From: Sinotaia quadrata
Lineage: Eukaryota; Mollusca; Gastropoda; Architaenioglossa; Viviparidae
Reading direction: 5' to 3'
DNA: 64,000 nt
Assembly: GCA_028829895.1 (NCBI GenBank)
Contig: CM054179.1
Coordinates: 109,781,375-109,845,374, forward strand
The notes below the pieces were generated by a model, which saw nothing but the letters and a program-made list of their open reading frames with translations, was not told the origin of the DNA and ran no database searches. Of this stretch, positions 1 through 31,275 are shown piece after piece (within the stretch, counting starts at the first letter, position 1; each line of letters opens with the position of its first letter). The translations under genes and the position numbers were made by a program.

Positions 1-406
1 CGCTCCACCAGGGCATCGCATCCTTCACTTTTTTCCCAGGGTGCGGGCATGTCGTCGTGTTCGTCATTGTTATGCTTTGGGTGATTTTTAGACGTTTGTG
101 CGATGTAATTTTTTTTTTTTTTAATTTTTTAATTTTTTTTTTTTTTTTTAAATTATAAGTTAAATAGAGTTAGTCCTCTTAAAGAGTCACTCCAGCACTG
201 TTGGTGTTATTTCGGAGGCGCTGGTTATAGAAAAAAAAAAAATCCAGTAATTGCCGGTGTATGTCCGTGGCTGACTGGTCCGTGTGTACTTCTACAGAGC
301 ACAAGGGACCTCTCACCGAGTTTCAGACTCTGGCGATTTCTTCCCCCGTGATGTAGTCGTACTCCGGAAAGAAAAAAAGAAAGAAAAAAAATACTGAAAA
401 CTATAT

Positions 407-1297
407 TCAATACCGTGTCCCTCTGTGGTGCGTTGGTTCGTTGTACTTAGTCCGCCATCGGTTTCCGTTCTGGGGACGTCCAGGATGCCTTGGCAGCTGG
501 TGTAGTTGGTTGTAGGTGTTGAACAGCCACCATAAGAATTCGGCGGGTGGTAACTGGTCTCTCTCGTTTTGGTTGTGTTCATAATATTCCCGATTTCTTT
601 TTTCTAATTTTTGTTGTACTCTGATCCACTTAGGAGGGCGGTTTCTTTTTTTCTTCTTGTCTGTCTGCGTCGTGGCGGCGAAAGTTTGATTAATTTTTGT
701 GACGTTGTCTGTGTTACTATCGGCATCTTTCCTTGATGTGGGCTCTGTTTTTGTCTCCTTGTCTTTTGTCTCCGTCCTTGTTTGAGTGTCCTTAGTAGAT
801 GCCTCATTTTTTTCCGTTTGCGTGTGGGCAGTCGTGAGTGTTGTCTTCTTAGTTTTCTTATTTTCGCAGTGTTTTGTCGTCTGTGTTTCTTTCGTTGTCT
901 TCTCGTCCGTCTCAGTTTGTGTTTCTTTAGCTTTTGTGCTTCGCGGCGGTGGGGTTTGTGTGTCTTGCGTACACGTCCAGGTCTTTGTCTTGTGTGTTTC
1001 TTTTTTCCTTGCGCCCATGTTGCCGTAGTACTGTATTATCTCGAAGGAGGCGGCTTTGGCTTCGACGCTGGCCATTTTTCGGTTCAGATATTGTCCTTGA
1101 AGGGATTGAAGAGTGTTGTCTATCGCTCTGTATAATTCTGATGGTCTTATTAAAATTAAGAAGTCTTCTCTCTTGATGGTTGTTTCGATTTCTTTGCACG
1201 TGGTGCAGCTTGCCTTTGTGCAGTTGTATAAGTGGTGATTGGAAAAGCCGTCATTGTCCGGTACTCCGTAGCGCGATTGCCTTGAAGTGGGAAGCAT
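407..1297 (-). CDS. 296-residue Thr/Lys/Glu-rich ORF with six TQT motifs, probably repeat-derived
   Basis: This intact minus-strand ORF is not recognised as a known family. Residues 21-34 hold a small Cys/His cluster (HH, then C-x4-C-x2-C). Residues 100-215 are low-complexity, rich in T, K, E, D and Q, and contain six TQT triplets at about 113, 126, 138, 159, 171 and 210; three fit K-x-T-Q-T. That is the core of the dynein light chain LC8 (DYNLL) binding motif, so a multivalent LC8 ligand is possible. The C-terminal 75 residues are basic and aromatic (KKKKRNRPPKW, EFLWWLF). Downstream on the same strand are two A-runs (T-runs at about 111-122 and 133-149 on +), suggesting a retroposed or retrotransposon-like 3' end. 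The spliced IgSF genes lie on the other strand. Function and even gene status are uncertain; ORF1 of an unidentified element is the main alternative. Confidence 0.4.
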   Translation of the reverse strand: MLPTSRQSRYGVPDNDGFSNHHLYNCTKASCTTCKEIETTIKREDFLILIRPSELYRAIDNTLQSLQGQYLNRKMASVEAKAASFEIIQYYGNMGARKKETHKTKTWTCTQDTQTPPPRSTKAKETQTETDEKTTKETQTTKHCENKKTKKTTLTTAHTQTEKNEASTKDTQTRTETKDKETKTEPTSRKDADSNTDNVTKINQTFAATTQTDKKKKRNRPPKWIRVQQKLEKRNREYYEHNQNERDQLPPAEFLWWLFNTYNQLHQLPRHPGRPQNGNRWRTKYNEPTHHRGTRY

Positions 1298-1974
1298 TTT
1301 GTGAGCAAAAAACGCGTCTTTCTCCGTCGGTGGTCCGTAACGAAGTGAGTGCCCTGAGTGAGTGCAGTATAGAGAATTTTGAGTCTGCTCTTTTATCTAT
1401 TTTCAGAGGTCATGGAAGTTTCTAGAATTTCTTAGCCGCTGGCTACGACTTGTTTTTCTTCCTGTGCCTATTGACTCCATAGTCATGGCTGAATGCACAC
1501 ACATAATAGACTGAGTGTGTGTGGTGCCAGGAATATGCCCATATTACATAAGAATTTGTGACCTGTAATTCCAACTCCCTTTATTTGTAGATATGGGTCA
1601 ACGTTGTTTACGTCAAACAAATCTTACTCAGATGTGAATTGTGAAATTCAAATCAAAAATTTGATTTACAAATTTTGAAAATTAACGAAATTAATTATAT
1701 TAATTAAATTAATTGGGTAATTAGCATTTTTCCGTTTACAATACATATAAAACATCAGGTTAAAACTGCACTCGCGAATTGATTGAAAGAAAGAGAAGGG
1801 CATGATGAAACAATAACGGGGGAATTAAATTACATATTTCAAAGATCAGAGGGAAGATATAAGAAGAAAGATAACGATAACTAGATCTTATTTCAAAGAT
1901 AATGAAGATGACAATCCTAATTTTCAAATGTAACCATATTGTGATTCCTATGTCACACTAATTATTGATTATGA

Positions 1975-2110
1975 TTATTATTGTGAATTAATCATCTATA
2001 ACTAATTACAAGTGATGAGAGTCTTAATTTATTTTATTAATAATTCTCCAGCAGGCAGCACTCATCTCTCTCACTTGGCGGATATGCGGGCGCTGTAAAC
2101 GTTTCCTCTC
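1975..2110 (-). repeat. Partial inverted copy of an interspersed repeat
   Basis: The reverse complement matches part of the repeats at about 41085-41430 and 58080-58425. Shared landmarks are CCAAGTGAGAGAGA, then a run reading ATTATTAATAAAATAA, then CACTTGTAATTAGTT. Together these define a dispersed family present on both strands. No coding capacity is seen; a SINE or non-autonomous DNA element is possible. Confidence 0.6.
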
Positions 2111-3619
2111 TTCCACAACATTAACGATAAACATTTACAATATTTCCGTAGGAGGAAAACTTCTAAGTTTTAAAACTTCTAACTTCTAAACTTCTAAAGG
2201 AGAAGACAATCTATCCTTTAATCTATATTAAGCGAGCCCCCAACCACCAAGTGTCTCGCCAACATATGGTTGTCAATATGTGTAACAAGGTCAATAAATG
2301 TAACAATACATTTCTTAAATCAACAGTCAAATATACAACATACAAATATAATCAAAGTGTATTGACATTTACATCACTTCACAGCAATGTTAGACTAATG
2401 CTGGACAATCATTCAGTTTATCCTAGCATAGACAATAGCAGTCAATTGACATAAATATACAATCAAGTTCATGGATATCATCACGAAAATAAAATAGAGT
2501 TCAGAGAAATAATGAAAGTCAATGCACATAACCTTTTCAAAGGCCCATGTTCACAATCATGCAGATTGCAACAAGTCACTGTCTTATTAAGGCAACAAGG
2601 CTCATGTGTCCCTTCTAGGCACATTACATAACTGCTTGCACACATGTATTCTTCAGAGCACTGAGAGTGTTAGTTTCAAATGTGAGAAAAATTGTGCAAT
2701 ATGTTTATGTATTAGTTGTATCTTTAGACATGAGAAAATTTATATTTCATTTATATCATGCTAGGAGACATCTTTATGATTTTTATTCCTGACTTTGTCA
2801 ACTCTTGTAGTATTTCATTTCCGACACTCAAAAACACACAGTCTCATGAAAGTGGCTTATATGTGTAAGCACTTAGAGCTGCTTTGAGAATATATATACT
2901 TTTTCTATATTTATAAATATTCTTCACTTACCCTTGAAAGAAAACTTGATTGTTTTAACGTTTAAGACAGCTTTACAGTGACAAGGGGAAGAGATTCATT
3001 TGTTACTTTCTTTACTAAAAGATCTTAGTCAGGTTATTGATATACATTACTTTTATTTATTTTGACTTTAGTGCAAAACATTAAGTAAAGGCGTTACTGC
3101 TGTTATTAAAAAAAAGCTGGATTATGAGCACCACAATAAACTAAAAAAAATTAGTTTAACTACGAAAAGGTAAGCAGGATGAGACCGTATTATAAGTTCT
3201 CTCTACTTTCATCATCACCAGTTTAACTGTAGCCACTCTACAAACATCAAGAAGTGAAACTAGCGGCAAAACTAAACTGATAGTGATCAGCTTTACAAGC
3301 ATCAAATCCTGCAACTAGCGGTAAAACTAAAAACTGATAGTAGTCATCACAGACTGTAGACTGTTGGTCCCAATTTTACTGTATCTATGAGAAAATATAA
3401 TATTTGCAAAAAAAATACAAGATCGATAATAATGGTTTAACAGTGCCTTGTCAGTTCTGCAAAAAAAATATTATTTTGTTTGTTTTATTTTCTTTCATTA
3501 ATCTCCACTTTAGCACACGAGTTAAAGAACACTTCAGGTTAATATTTGATAAACTGTTAGAGCTGCAGATGACAGGTTAACTAGATCAGAGATTAAATGT
3601 TAAATGCAGTACAAAAAAG

Positions 3620-3657
<38 letters not shown>

Positions 3658-3658
3658 C

Positions 3659-3692
<34 letters not shown>
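3620..3692. repeat. (GATA)n microsatellite
   Basis: About 18 tandem GATA units with one GACA interruption. Confidence 0.95.
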
Positions 3693-4306
3693 GCGGGATC
3701 TGCAACATTTTCCTGAAAAAGGCGACAATAGTGAAAGTTGGTAGTTTTTTTCCCCGGATGTGTTGATCAAGTTACATCAGTTATTTAGTTTCTCAGCTGT
3801 TCTTATTTATATTTTCATATGCGTGAAATCATTCTTACTGCCGGAAGCACTCCCCATATTTAGTTCTTATGATACCTTCCCTTGGATAGAATAATTTTAT
3901 GTAGCCACAGAATTCAAAGTCACTTTAAAAAAAACTATCATCATGTCATGGAATGTGGTTTTAGGTGATGATTGATGACATCAACCGTCTAGAACGGATG
4001 AAGAGTCTTGACATAAAATTATCTAATCAAGCAGGCGTGCGTCTCACGGAAATGAGTGAAGCGTCATGGTCAGCAAGATTACGTCATCAGGCATCAATAT
4101 CGTGAAGGTCCTCTTGGAAAACTGTCATCGATATAGCCGCCAGCCAGTAAACTTTCGATGGAGAAAACGATTTAGGAAATCGGCATCACAGTCACTGTCC
4201 AGACATTCCTGGTAGCGCGTGGCAGCGTGACAGCTTTCGCTTGTATGACACAGTGTAATAAAGCAATCTATCGCGTTCCAATTTCAAATGCTTGCTTGTG
4301 ATCCTG

Positions 4307-4530
4307 CGTTTTTAAGTACAGGTTGTGTTTTCAAACCTTAAAGAGTATAAATGTAACGTGTATAACAAAATATCCCAAGACGTTTTTAAGTACAGGTTGT
4401 GTTTTCAAACCTTAAAGAGTATAAATGTAACGTGTATAACAAAATATCCCAAGACGTTTTTAAGTACAGGTTGTGTTTTCAAACCTTAAAGAGTATAAAT
4501 GTAACGTGTATAACAAAATATCCCAAGACG
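4307..4530. repeat. 74-bp tandem repeat, three copies
   Basis: Three near-identical 74-bp units start at about 4307, 4381 and 4455, each beginning CGTTTTTAAGTACAGG. It lies upstream of Ig exon A of gene 1. Confidence 0.9.
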
Positions 4531-4917
4531 TTTAGGACTAATATATTGCTGTAACTCTAATACTTATATTTTTGACCAAAGTGCCTACAGGTCCATCCTC
4601 TTAAATGCATTTTTTAAAAATATGTCTCACTGCATAGGTCAAGAAGAAATTTGTCGGGGTTATCGGTTCTTCAATATCTTTACTAATAGTACACGAACAC
4701 GATTAAACGCTTTAAATAGGAAGACGTCAAGAATTCAAACAATTGCGCATTTGGAGAAATGAAAAGACAATTATGTTTATTTATGCGCAGAGTTATATTC
4801 AGCTTTGGCTCATAAGACGAATATGGAGAGACCCCTATTTTTAACTTTCCTAGTTTTCGTCACTGGCCACTCTTGTTCCTTCCTGATTTTCTATTCATTC
4901 ATTAACACAAGAACTTT

Positions 4918-4990
4918 CTTTACACTCCCGTCCTATCTTTACACTCCTGTCCTATCTTTACACTCCTGTCATATCTTTACACTTCTGTTC
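4918..4990. repeat. 19-bp tandem repeat next to the Ig A acceptor
   Basis: About four pyrimidine-rich 19-bp units of the form TTTACACTCCTGTCCTATC end some 35 bp before the acceptor of Ig exon A. Confidence 0.85.
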
Positions 4991-5026
4991 TCATAAATAC
5001 ATTTTAGAACTTCTACGTCATTGCAG

Positions 5027-23038
<18,012 letters not shown>

Positions 23039-23287
23039 GAAATACAAAGTTCACATTAGTTTAATTTTGAATTTTTCGTATAATATATAAGAACTTAATA
23101 TAATAGTGTAATATGTACGTTCAACATTCACTTGATGATAAATGACACCCTTGAAATCACACCTGTGTCTGCTAGACACACCTTCGATCTGGCCATATAC
23201 CTAGAGCTAATGCTATTATGACTGTCGTTAACAATTTCCTACTACCTCTGCCGGTCCAGTAACAACGCTTCCCATTGTATACCCAAA

Positions 23288-23321
23288 CAGACACACACAC
23301 ACACACACACACGCACGCACG

Positions 23322-23362
<41 letters not shown>

Positions 23363-23380
23363 TCACTCACTCACACTGCA
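23288..23380. repeat. (CA)n / (CACG)n / (CACT)n microsatellite
   Basis: Compound dinucleotide and tetranucleotide tract. Confidence 0.95.
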
Positions 23381-24938
23381 TTAATCCCTTGCCACGTTTA
23401 CTGGCCGTGGTCGCGCAAATTTAAACAAACACTCGCTCACATAACTGGCGCACGTATCAAACACCGGTCAGTAAATCTGCCAACATGCACGACTCATTCG
23501 TTCAGGACCTCACTTCAGAAACATGCGTGATACAGTGTCCACTTCATTCCAATTACAAATAGCATTCAATTTAAATTACAGGTCATGAAAATTTATATAA
23601 AATATATGGGAAAATTCCCCATCATACGACAGCCTGATTTGATTAGGACACTGTACAAATCAATCATAAACAATAGAACATATTATTTATTCAAAGTAGT
23701 CGGTTTTAGCAATGCTGGACCCCGAAATTTACTCTATCTTCTGTGACGAATTTACTGCGCAAATCAGTTTATTTAACTGCATGTGCCATCCATGGATATC
23801 TTCAAGGTTTGGCAAGTGTTGATTTTGGATATTTTTGAAAGATCAGTTTATAAAGATGAACTAGAAAGAACTGTAGAAGTATTGCTAATTTACTCAGAAT
23901 TTATTTTTGAATTCGATAGGTGTTCTGGCTGTTCGTACTTATATGGTTAACCTTCAACATGGGAGTTGATACGTTTTAGTGAAACGCCATTGAAGTTGTT
24001 CCAGATGAAAAGGGTCCCTAAAGACTCCATGTGTATTTGAAGTAAACAAAACGTTGTGCCCTGTTGTATGTACATAGACATTTTCCACATAGAGATTAAC
24101 CATACTAAGTCTTCTCGGACAATATGAATGGCTTCTTACTCGCTAGCACAAGAAAACAAATACGTACCTCATGAATTTCACAAAACAGTAATATGTATAC
24201 TCTAGATAATGTAACTTCCGGACTCAAAGTAAAAGTCGTGATATGTCACTGTCTTTCTGCAATCAACAGACCCATGGCATTCTTTCACCTTTGTCATCCC
24301 TAGGACTTTGACATTCATAAGACGTATTCCCATGGTTCTGTCATGTCCAGAAGTGTGTCGTTGCCAGAACGTTTTCATTTACTTCATTTCACCTCTTCAT
24401 TAGTGTCAGTGGAAACACATCAATAAACACAGTAATAAAACAATAATAAAAGATAACATTCAGCATTGTTTTCTTTTAAATAATTTGTTGTTGGTGATGC
24501 ATATATATGGTCTTTGTGTGCACGTGAATTATTGTGTGTATACATACTTACTGCCTGTTTACACACGACTTTAAAATGGAAAGATTATTTTATTTATTCA
24601 TTTTCATCAGTTTGTATTTCTTTCATCCTTTCACTCAGGCATTACGATTGTCTAACAATTAATCAGTCAAATATAAAATGAAGTGAAACGGGACAGGCAA
24701 GAAAATAAATATTTAAATATAAAGGAACGTACAGGTTTGGAAAGCAAGGATCAAGATATGTAAAAACATGACTAACCATTAAAATGGAAAAGTATATATT
24801 TAACTCTTCGACTGTTGAAATGTGACTAGACAGAGAAAACACAACGCTATACTTATTCGAAGATTAATTCAAACGAATAAAGTTGTTTTGACTTTGCAAT
24901 CAGGGACATCATTCGTGTAGTAGATTATAAGAAGAGGA

Positions 24939-25186
<248 letters not shown>

Positions 25187-25403
25187 CTTCAGCATTTCTC
25201 TGTAAAAGACGACAATGATGAAAGTTGGAGGCATTGTTTTCAGGGATGAGATTGTTAAGTGACGTCATTTATGTATATTGTTGCTTGGATTCCTAATGTT
25301 TAATATGGTAGCTTCATATTCGATATTAACTGCAAACCTCTGTCGGGTACATTTCGTGAGGTGAAAAAGTGAACGACTAGTGAAGCTCATAGTATACTCC
25401 TAA

Positions 25404-25538
25404 AAATCGAATAACTATGCAGGTGAGCATTTGTAATCACTCATTACTACCTGGATATCAAAGTCTGTACAAATCGAATAACTATGCAGGTGAGCATTTG
25501 TAATCACTCATTACTACCTGGATATCAAAAGTCTGTAC
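25404..25538. repeat. 67-bp direct duplication
   Basis: Two copies, each containing ATGCAGGTGAGC, a strong 5' splice-site match, in the spacer upstream of gene 2. Confidence 0.9.
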
Positions 25539-26200
25539 AAAGCGAATTCGAATGAAACAATCAGATGAACGCAAGAGAAACATTAACAGATACGCCTTAA
25601 ATACCGAGTGAGCAATTACAGTTGTATGGCGCTGTGAATACTTTCTATGTACTGACCGCACAATCATCTACAAATTTTCGCGTTATCAGCGCACATACAG
25701 TGCACCATTGAACATTACGACTAGCTGGTGCCGCCGTGAGTGGATCTGCCATCTTGTATCACAGACACATCTAACAACAAAAGCAAACAAACTGATGGTA
25801 CTTGATCCAGTAAAATACAAATCATAGCGTGCGATCTTTTATTGACTTATTATATTCGCATTAGTAGAAAATGCAATAACAACAATGTCATTGCAACATA
25901 AATGAGTGCATTGCAAACTAAACTATTGCACTTAGCCACATAAAAATTATGAACAATGTGTACATATATTCTATAAGATAACCATTTGTCACATTTTGCA
26001 CTTGCTACATGCTAGTGAACGAATAAGAAGAGATTCACAGTGTAACAATAAACAAGAAATGTGAGGCTTAAAAGAAATATTAAAATATTATTATTTTCGA
26101 AAGTCTTCTATCTTAAACCATAATATTTTTGTACTTTACACTATCCGATAAAATTCAGTTATTATACCAAAGGTTAAATATGTATTTTAACTTTCTTACA

Positions 26201-26420
26201 TGAATACTTCCTATAATGCTCGGTACACGAATACTATTTCTAATGCTCGGTACATGAATACTTCTTATAATGCTCGGTACATGAATACTTCTTATAATGC
26301 TCGGTACATGAATACTTCTTATAATGCTCGGTACATGAATACTTCTTATAATGCTCGGTACATGAATACTTCTTATAATGCTCGGTACATGAATACTTCT
26401 TATAATGCTCGGTACATGAA
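26201..26420. repeat. 27-bp minisatellite, 8 copies
   Basis: Units contain AATGCTCGGTACATGAATAC. The array is open on both strands because 27 is a multiple of three; it is not a gene. Confidence 0.9.
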
Positions 26421-26969
26421 GAAAAACATTTCAATAAATCGAAATGACATTCTATAACAGTGAGAAATATTTATATTTTTTAACACAATGCAATTTTTCC
26501 CTTTAGATCGCCTTTTATTTTCAAAATAAAATTGTCATTTTTGTATGTTGACGGATGATGAGTCATTTTACTTCAAATGTTGCCCATAGAGGGAAAACCG
26601 TCTACAAGTACAATAAATAATAGCACGGAACCGTCGTCCATATTAGGAAACAGGGAAACGATGGCTCTTAAATGTACTATTTTGCCAGCATGAGTTCCGT
26701 CCTGTGTTTACACGTCTACTTTAGACCGGATGTGTGTACCAGGATCACTGATGATAAATTGAAGATGAGGATTTAAAGAAAACACACAAACACACAACAA
26801 GTTATTATAGTCTATGCGTGTGAGTTTGTTTGGGAAGTGACGTGTTCCAAATAATGACCTAAATAATTAATTACAATAAACTGTGCTGTTTCAAATAATT
26901 CCAAGAATGAATTTATTACAGTAAGACTGTATTCGCACGTTGAACTAAACACGTAATGACATTGTACAT

Positions 26970-27068
26970 TGTGAAACGTGCATGGTTGATTCCTGTGAAA
27001 CGTGCATGGTTGATTCCTGTGAAACGTGCATGGTTGATTCCTGTGAAACGTGCATGGTTGATTCCTGT
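26970..27068. repeat. 24-bp minisatellite, 4 copies
   Basis: Units of GTGAAACGTGCATGGTTGAT plus TCCT. Confidence 0.9.
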
Positions 27069-27324
27069 AAAACTGAAGTTTTGATTGATAAACGTATCGC
27101 GTACTTTCAGAATTTATTACTTTTACGTAAATAAATCGTCCACATAAAAGATAGTATTTTCTGTAACACATACATATCGCTTAGAAGGCCAAGCATGTTT
27201 TATCACTACATTAGTCAGATTGATAACATGGACCATGTTTTCAAGAAATGATCCTTCTTTATCCACGAAGCTCGCTGCACATGGTGCCGAGTCTACATTG
27301 AAAAAACATGGAGTGTCGTATAAG

Positions 27325-27590
27325 ACATGGGGTGGTTTATACTCTTGAATTCGCACTACTATTCTAGACGTGTGGTGGTTTATACTCATGAATTCACACT
27401 AGTATTCTAGACATGCGGTGATTTGTACTCATACATTCACTGTAGTATTCTAAACGTGTGGTGATTTGTACTCATACATTCACTGTAGTGTTCCAAACGT
27501 GTGGTGATTTGTACTCATACATTCACTGTAGTGTTCCAAACGTGTGGTGATTTGTACTCATACATTCACTGTAGTGTTCTAAACGTGTGG
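27325..27590. repeat. 43-bp minisatellite, about 6 copies
   Basis: Units contain GTGTGGTGATTTGTACTCAT. The 5' copies are more diverged. Confidence 0.85.
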
Positions 27591-28777
27591 CCCTAACTCA
27601 CCTTGAAATACCGATGCAGGTTCCGACTCTGAATAAATCGTTATTGCCATAACCTACATTAATAACTTTAATGACTTATTTTGTCTCTTCGCAATAAGTA
27701 CTGCGATATGAAAGACAGTATGGGCTAGTACACTACATTGACATTAGATAATAAAATATTACGAAGACTACGATACAAAATACTCAAAAATAAAAGAGAA
27801 CACAAAAATTAATTATTAACAACAGACTTAATAAACTTAACGCAGGAAACGATACATAGTGTTTCCTGAGTTCATCATCAATGACTAATGCTCTAACATC
27901 CTTTGATAGAGGCTGTTTTCGTTGGCCAATTATTCTCTCTCGCCACTAGAAATATTGCAAACAATCATCCGTTATCAAAGAGTGGCACTTTTCTTGGTTC
28001 TTTGGTGAAATTTTAGCTGAAATACGCTAAGTGTCAAAACAAAAAAATTATCAAATTCAATTGAAGGAAAATTTTAATCACATTTTCAGGAACGGATGAC
28101 AAATGGTTGAAGCTTCATATGACGAATTTACTAAGTTTCTTATCAAAATTATTTATTTAATATGAACATATTTTCTTAAACTTAAAATTTGTTAATTCTT
28201 TTTGACAAGATTGTAAGAAAACCTTAAAATTTAAAGCCATTATATTTGGTAGTCAATTAATATACTGTAATAGCTGACTTCTGAACCTCTGGCTAGGGGA
28301 TAGCAATCATTCAGCTGATGGAGCACATATTTTATTTAAATAATTATTTATAAAATATTTAATTAATTATAATTCCACATCTATACTATAATCAAACATA
28401 TTAAAAAAGTTAGTGGTTCATGTGCCAGCTTATGTTCTCCTTAAACTGTGTTCAAAATTCTGTGCAGATATCTTTAATAATGTTTTAGATGTGTTGCAAA
28501 AACCGAAATTAACGACTGGTTTTCATTTAACTTTTTAACCGTGACACACATATTCTTGTCATGTAGGAGAATAAATACCAACATCCTCATTTAAATAAGA
28601 GCGATGATGTTATCACATCCGGATGAAACATACATGTTATATGCCGAGCGGAACTCTCTACTTTTGCATTTGTGTACATGTTATAATGTTTGCTGATAAT
28701 TTTTCAGCTTATTTGTTTGCGGATTTTTGATAAGTGTTTTAGAGGATACGACAGTGCATTGTGAATGGTGTTCTTTC

Positions 28778-29083
28778 TATGAGGCCTGCAGTTAAATCAG
28801 CTGTATATGCTTTTATTATATCTCCAGTTTCTTTGGTGATTTTATTTTTTTTGTACGAGGCCTGCACTTAAATCAGCTGTATATGCTTTTATTATATCTC
28901 CAGTTTCTTTGGTGATTTTATTTCTTTTTGTACGAGGCCTGCACTTAAATCAGCTGTATATGCTTTTATTATATCTCCAGTTTCTTTGGTGATTTTATTT
29001 CTTTTTGTACGAGGCCTGCACTTAAATCAGCTGTATATGCTTTTATTATATCTCCAGTTTCTTTGGTGATTTTATTTCTTTCT
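28778..29083. repeat. 77-bp minisatellite, 4 copies
   Basis: Units contain GAGGCCTGCACTTAAATCAG and ATATCTCCAGTTTCTTTGG. Confidence 0.9.
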
Positions 29084-30929
29084 GTCAACTATAGAGCTGG
29101 GATATTTGCTGTCACTGTGTTGTCTGTAAGTCATTAATCGCTGTGAAGTGGTACACTGTGTATTTAGTTTCACAAGAACCACAATTATTCAAAGAGCACT
29201 TATGCAATGTTTTCGTAATTAACTGTTGGGTATCATAAAATTTGCAAGTACATGTAAATTACTCACTTCTCATTTGTCAATATTGTAAATATTGTACTTA
29301 ATTACTCAATGACACTTGTGAATTTTGTACTTAATAAATTCACTGTGATGTGTACAGTGTGTGTCTATCTACTCTTTGTAATTGCAGGCTGTGCAAATAG
29401 TTACTCACTATGCATCTGATAAAAGTACAATGGTGATACTAATAATAAAACTATTTAATATAGCGCTTAATTGTATAAAATATCTGTGCGTCTTACAGTT
29501 ATTACACAAAATATACAAAGTCTTTATACTACTTAAAGTATTTAAGTAGTATAAGTCTTTAAGTCTTAAAATCTATAAAGTCTTTAACTACTTAAACTCA
29601 GAAGGAAGCAAAAGATAATAATTTTTATGACTATTATATTGGCTCTCAAACAGAATTCAAAGAAGCAACTTACAGCAAAACGTTTTACTGATAAGTTGAT
29701 GACACCATTTGATTCACACACCGACGTAATCTTGTAGAACACAGTAGTCACAATGATGTGACAAAATAAAATAAGAATCTCTTGCTCATCTGCAAAAGTC
29801 AAATTAAGGCAGCACTAAATTTCAGGCACATTGACTAACGTAAGAATTAATGCACATATTGATTAACGTAAGTGTATACATTGTTTAATGTACGATCTGA
29901 TGTACATTGATTATCGCAAGACTTGATATACGCACCGATGTACCAAGCCAGTGAAAACCAATTACATAACAAACCTTACGATGGTGATTAGCTGGATAAA
30001 TAAAACTAAATTTGTGACGGTTGTCGAGATGAATATTGAGAACTGGTCTTTAAAGTTTCCCTGAAATATATTCGTGTTCTACAGGCAACATTTTCCAGTT
30101 GTAAAATTGTATTAAGAGAACTTTGAAATTTAATAATTATTTTACAGATATACAACTCTCTCAACATCAGTTCAATGATAACATTAATACAGTTAATAAG
30201 AATTTATCGTACACACGATTTAAATACTTTATGCGTGTTTCAATAGCATAGCTTTTTGGTAAATTTAAAGATGGCAAATTTCACTGTGACATACGGATAA
30301 AATAGAAAGAATTTTCAAATGAATTTCTTATCTTAACAAACCATGAATAAATGGTTGTCAAAAAATAACCGATTCTATCATGGAGTGCTTTTAGCAAGTG
30401 ATAATTTGTGGCCTTAATTTTCCCTCGTGTACACCATCCTGTGTCACTGTCCATATACACTCCTTGATTTTGTTCAGTCACACCGGAAAGTATGTGGAGT
30501 GACCCTTGACATACTTCAGATGCACATGTATATATCCTTGCCAAATGGGCTCGTAAGTAGCTTACTTTTGACTAAACATGTGAATGTGGTGAAAATAAGA
30601 CAATTATTTGGACAAATAATCCGTTAAATTTTACTAAATAATAATTATTTGACCAAATATCTTTCTTTTTTGTCAAATAAAGCAATTTAACCAATTACTT
30701 TCCTTGAAGTTATCTGCCCAAATATTTTTTTACATTTCTTTGGCACCCTTCCCAACATAATTATTAAAGCCAATCAGGGTGACAAATATTTCTACCCTCT
30801 ACATTTATTTGTCACTTGTTTTTCTTAATTTCTACCCATATCAGTATTTTATTTATAATATACTTTGTTGTGATAAGTTGTGGAATACTTTGTTGTGATA
30901 AGTTGTGGAGCACCTGCTCGTATTTCCGA

Positions 30930-31275
30930 CATTTCTATGTAGTGTTTAAAGTAGACATCACGTTAAGTAGACATTTCTATGTAGTGTTTAAAGTAGACAT
31001 CACGTTAAGTAGACATTTATATGTAGTGTTTAAAGTAGACATCACCTTAAGTAGACATTTATATGTAGTGTTTTAAAGTAGACATTTCTTTGTAGTGTTT
31101 TAAAGTAGACATCACGTTAAGTAGACATTTCTATGTAGTGTTTAAAGTAGACATCACGTTAAGTACACATTTATATGTAGTGTTTAAAGTAGACATCACG
31201 TTAAGTACACATTTATATGTAGTGTTTAAAGTAGACATCACGTTAAGTAGACATTTATATGTAGTGTTTAAAAGA
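30930..31275. repeat. 42-bp minisatellite, about 8 copies
   Basis: Units contain GTAGACATTTCTATGTAGTG and AAAGTAGACATCACGTTAA. Confidence 0.9.

Larger units (their letters stand above)
1430..4306. other. Non-coding stretch upstream of gene 1
   Basis: No convincing exon is seen on either strand. AT-rich sequence contains one inverted copy of an interspersed repeat (about 1975-2110) and a (GATA)n run at 3620-3692. I looked here for a signal-peptide exon ending in phase 1, as in genes 2 and 3, and did not find one. Confidence 0.5.

Noticed and set aside
782..1425. + strand ORFs opposite the TQT ORF
   Set aside because: Cys/Val/Leu/Phe-rich shadow frames of the minus-strand ORF.
4823..4996. Signal-like peptide starting MERPLFLTFLVFV upstream of Ig exon A
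   Set aside because: There is no phase-1 donor after it, the frame runs on into a 19-bp repeat, and it does not resemble exon 1 of genes 2 or 3.
26201..26457. ORFs on both strands of the 27-bp array
   Set aside because: They arise from the repeat; there is no start context, splice site or homology.
30281..30544. 87-residue minus-strand ORF
   Set aside because: No recognisable domain, atypical composition, and no splice partner or paralogue; likely chance.
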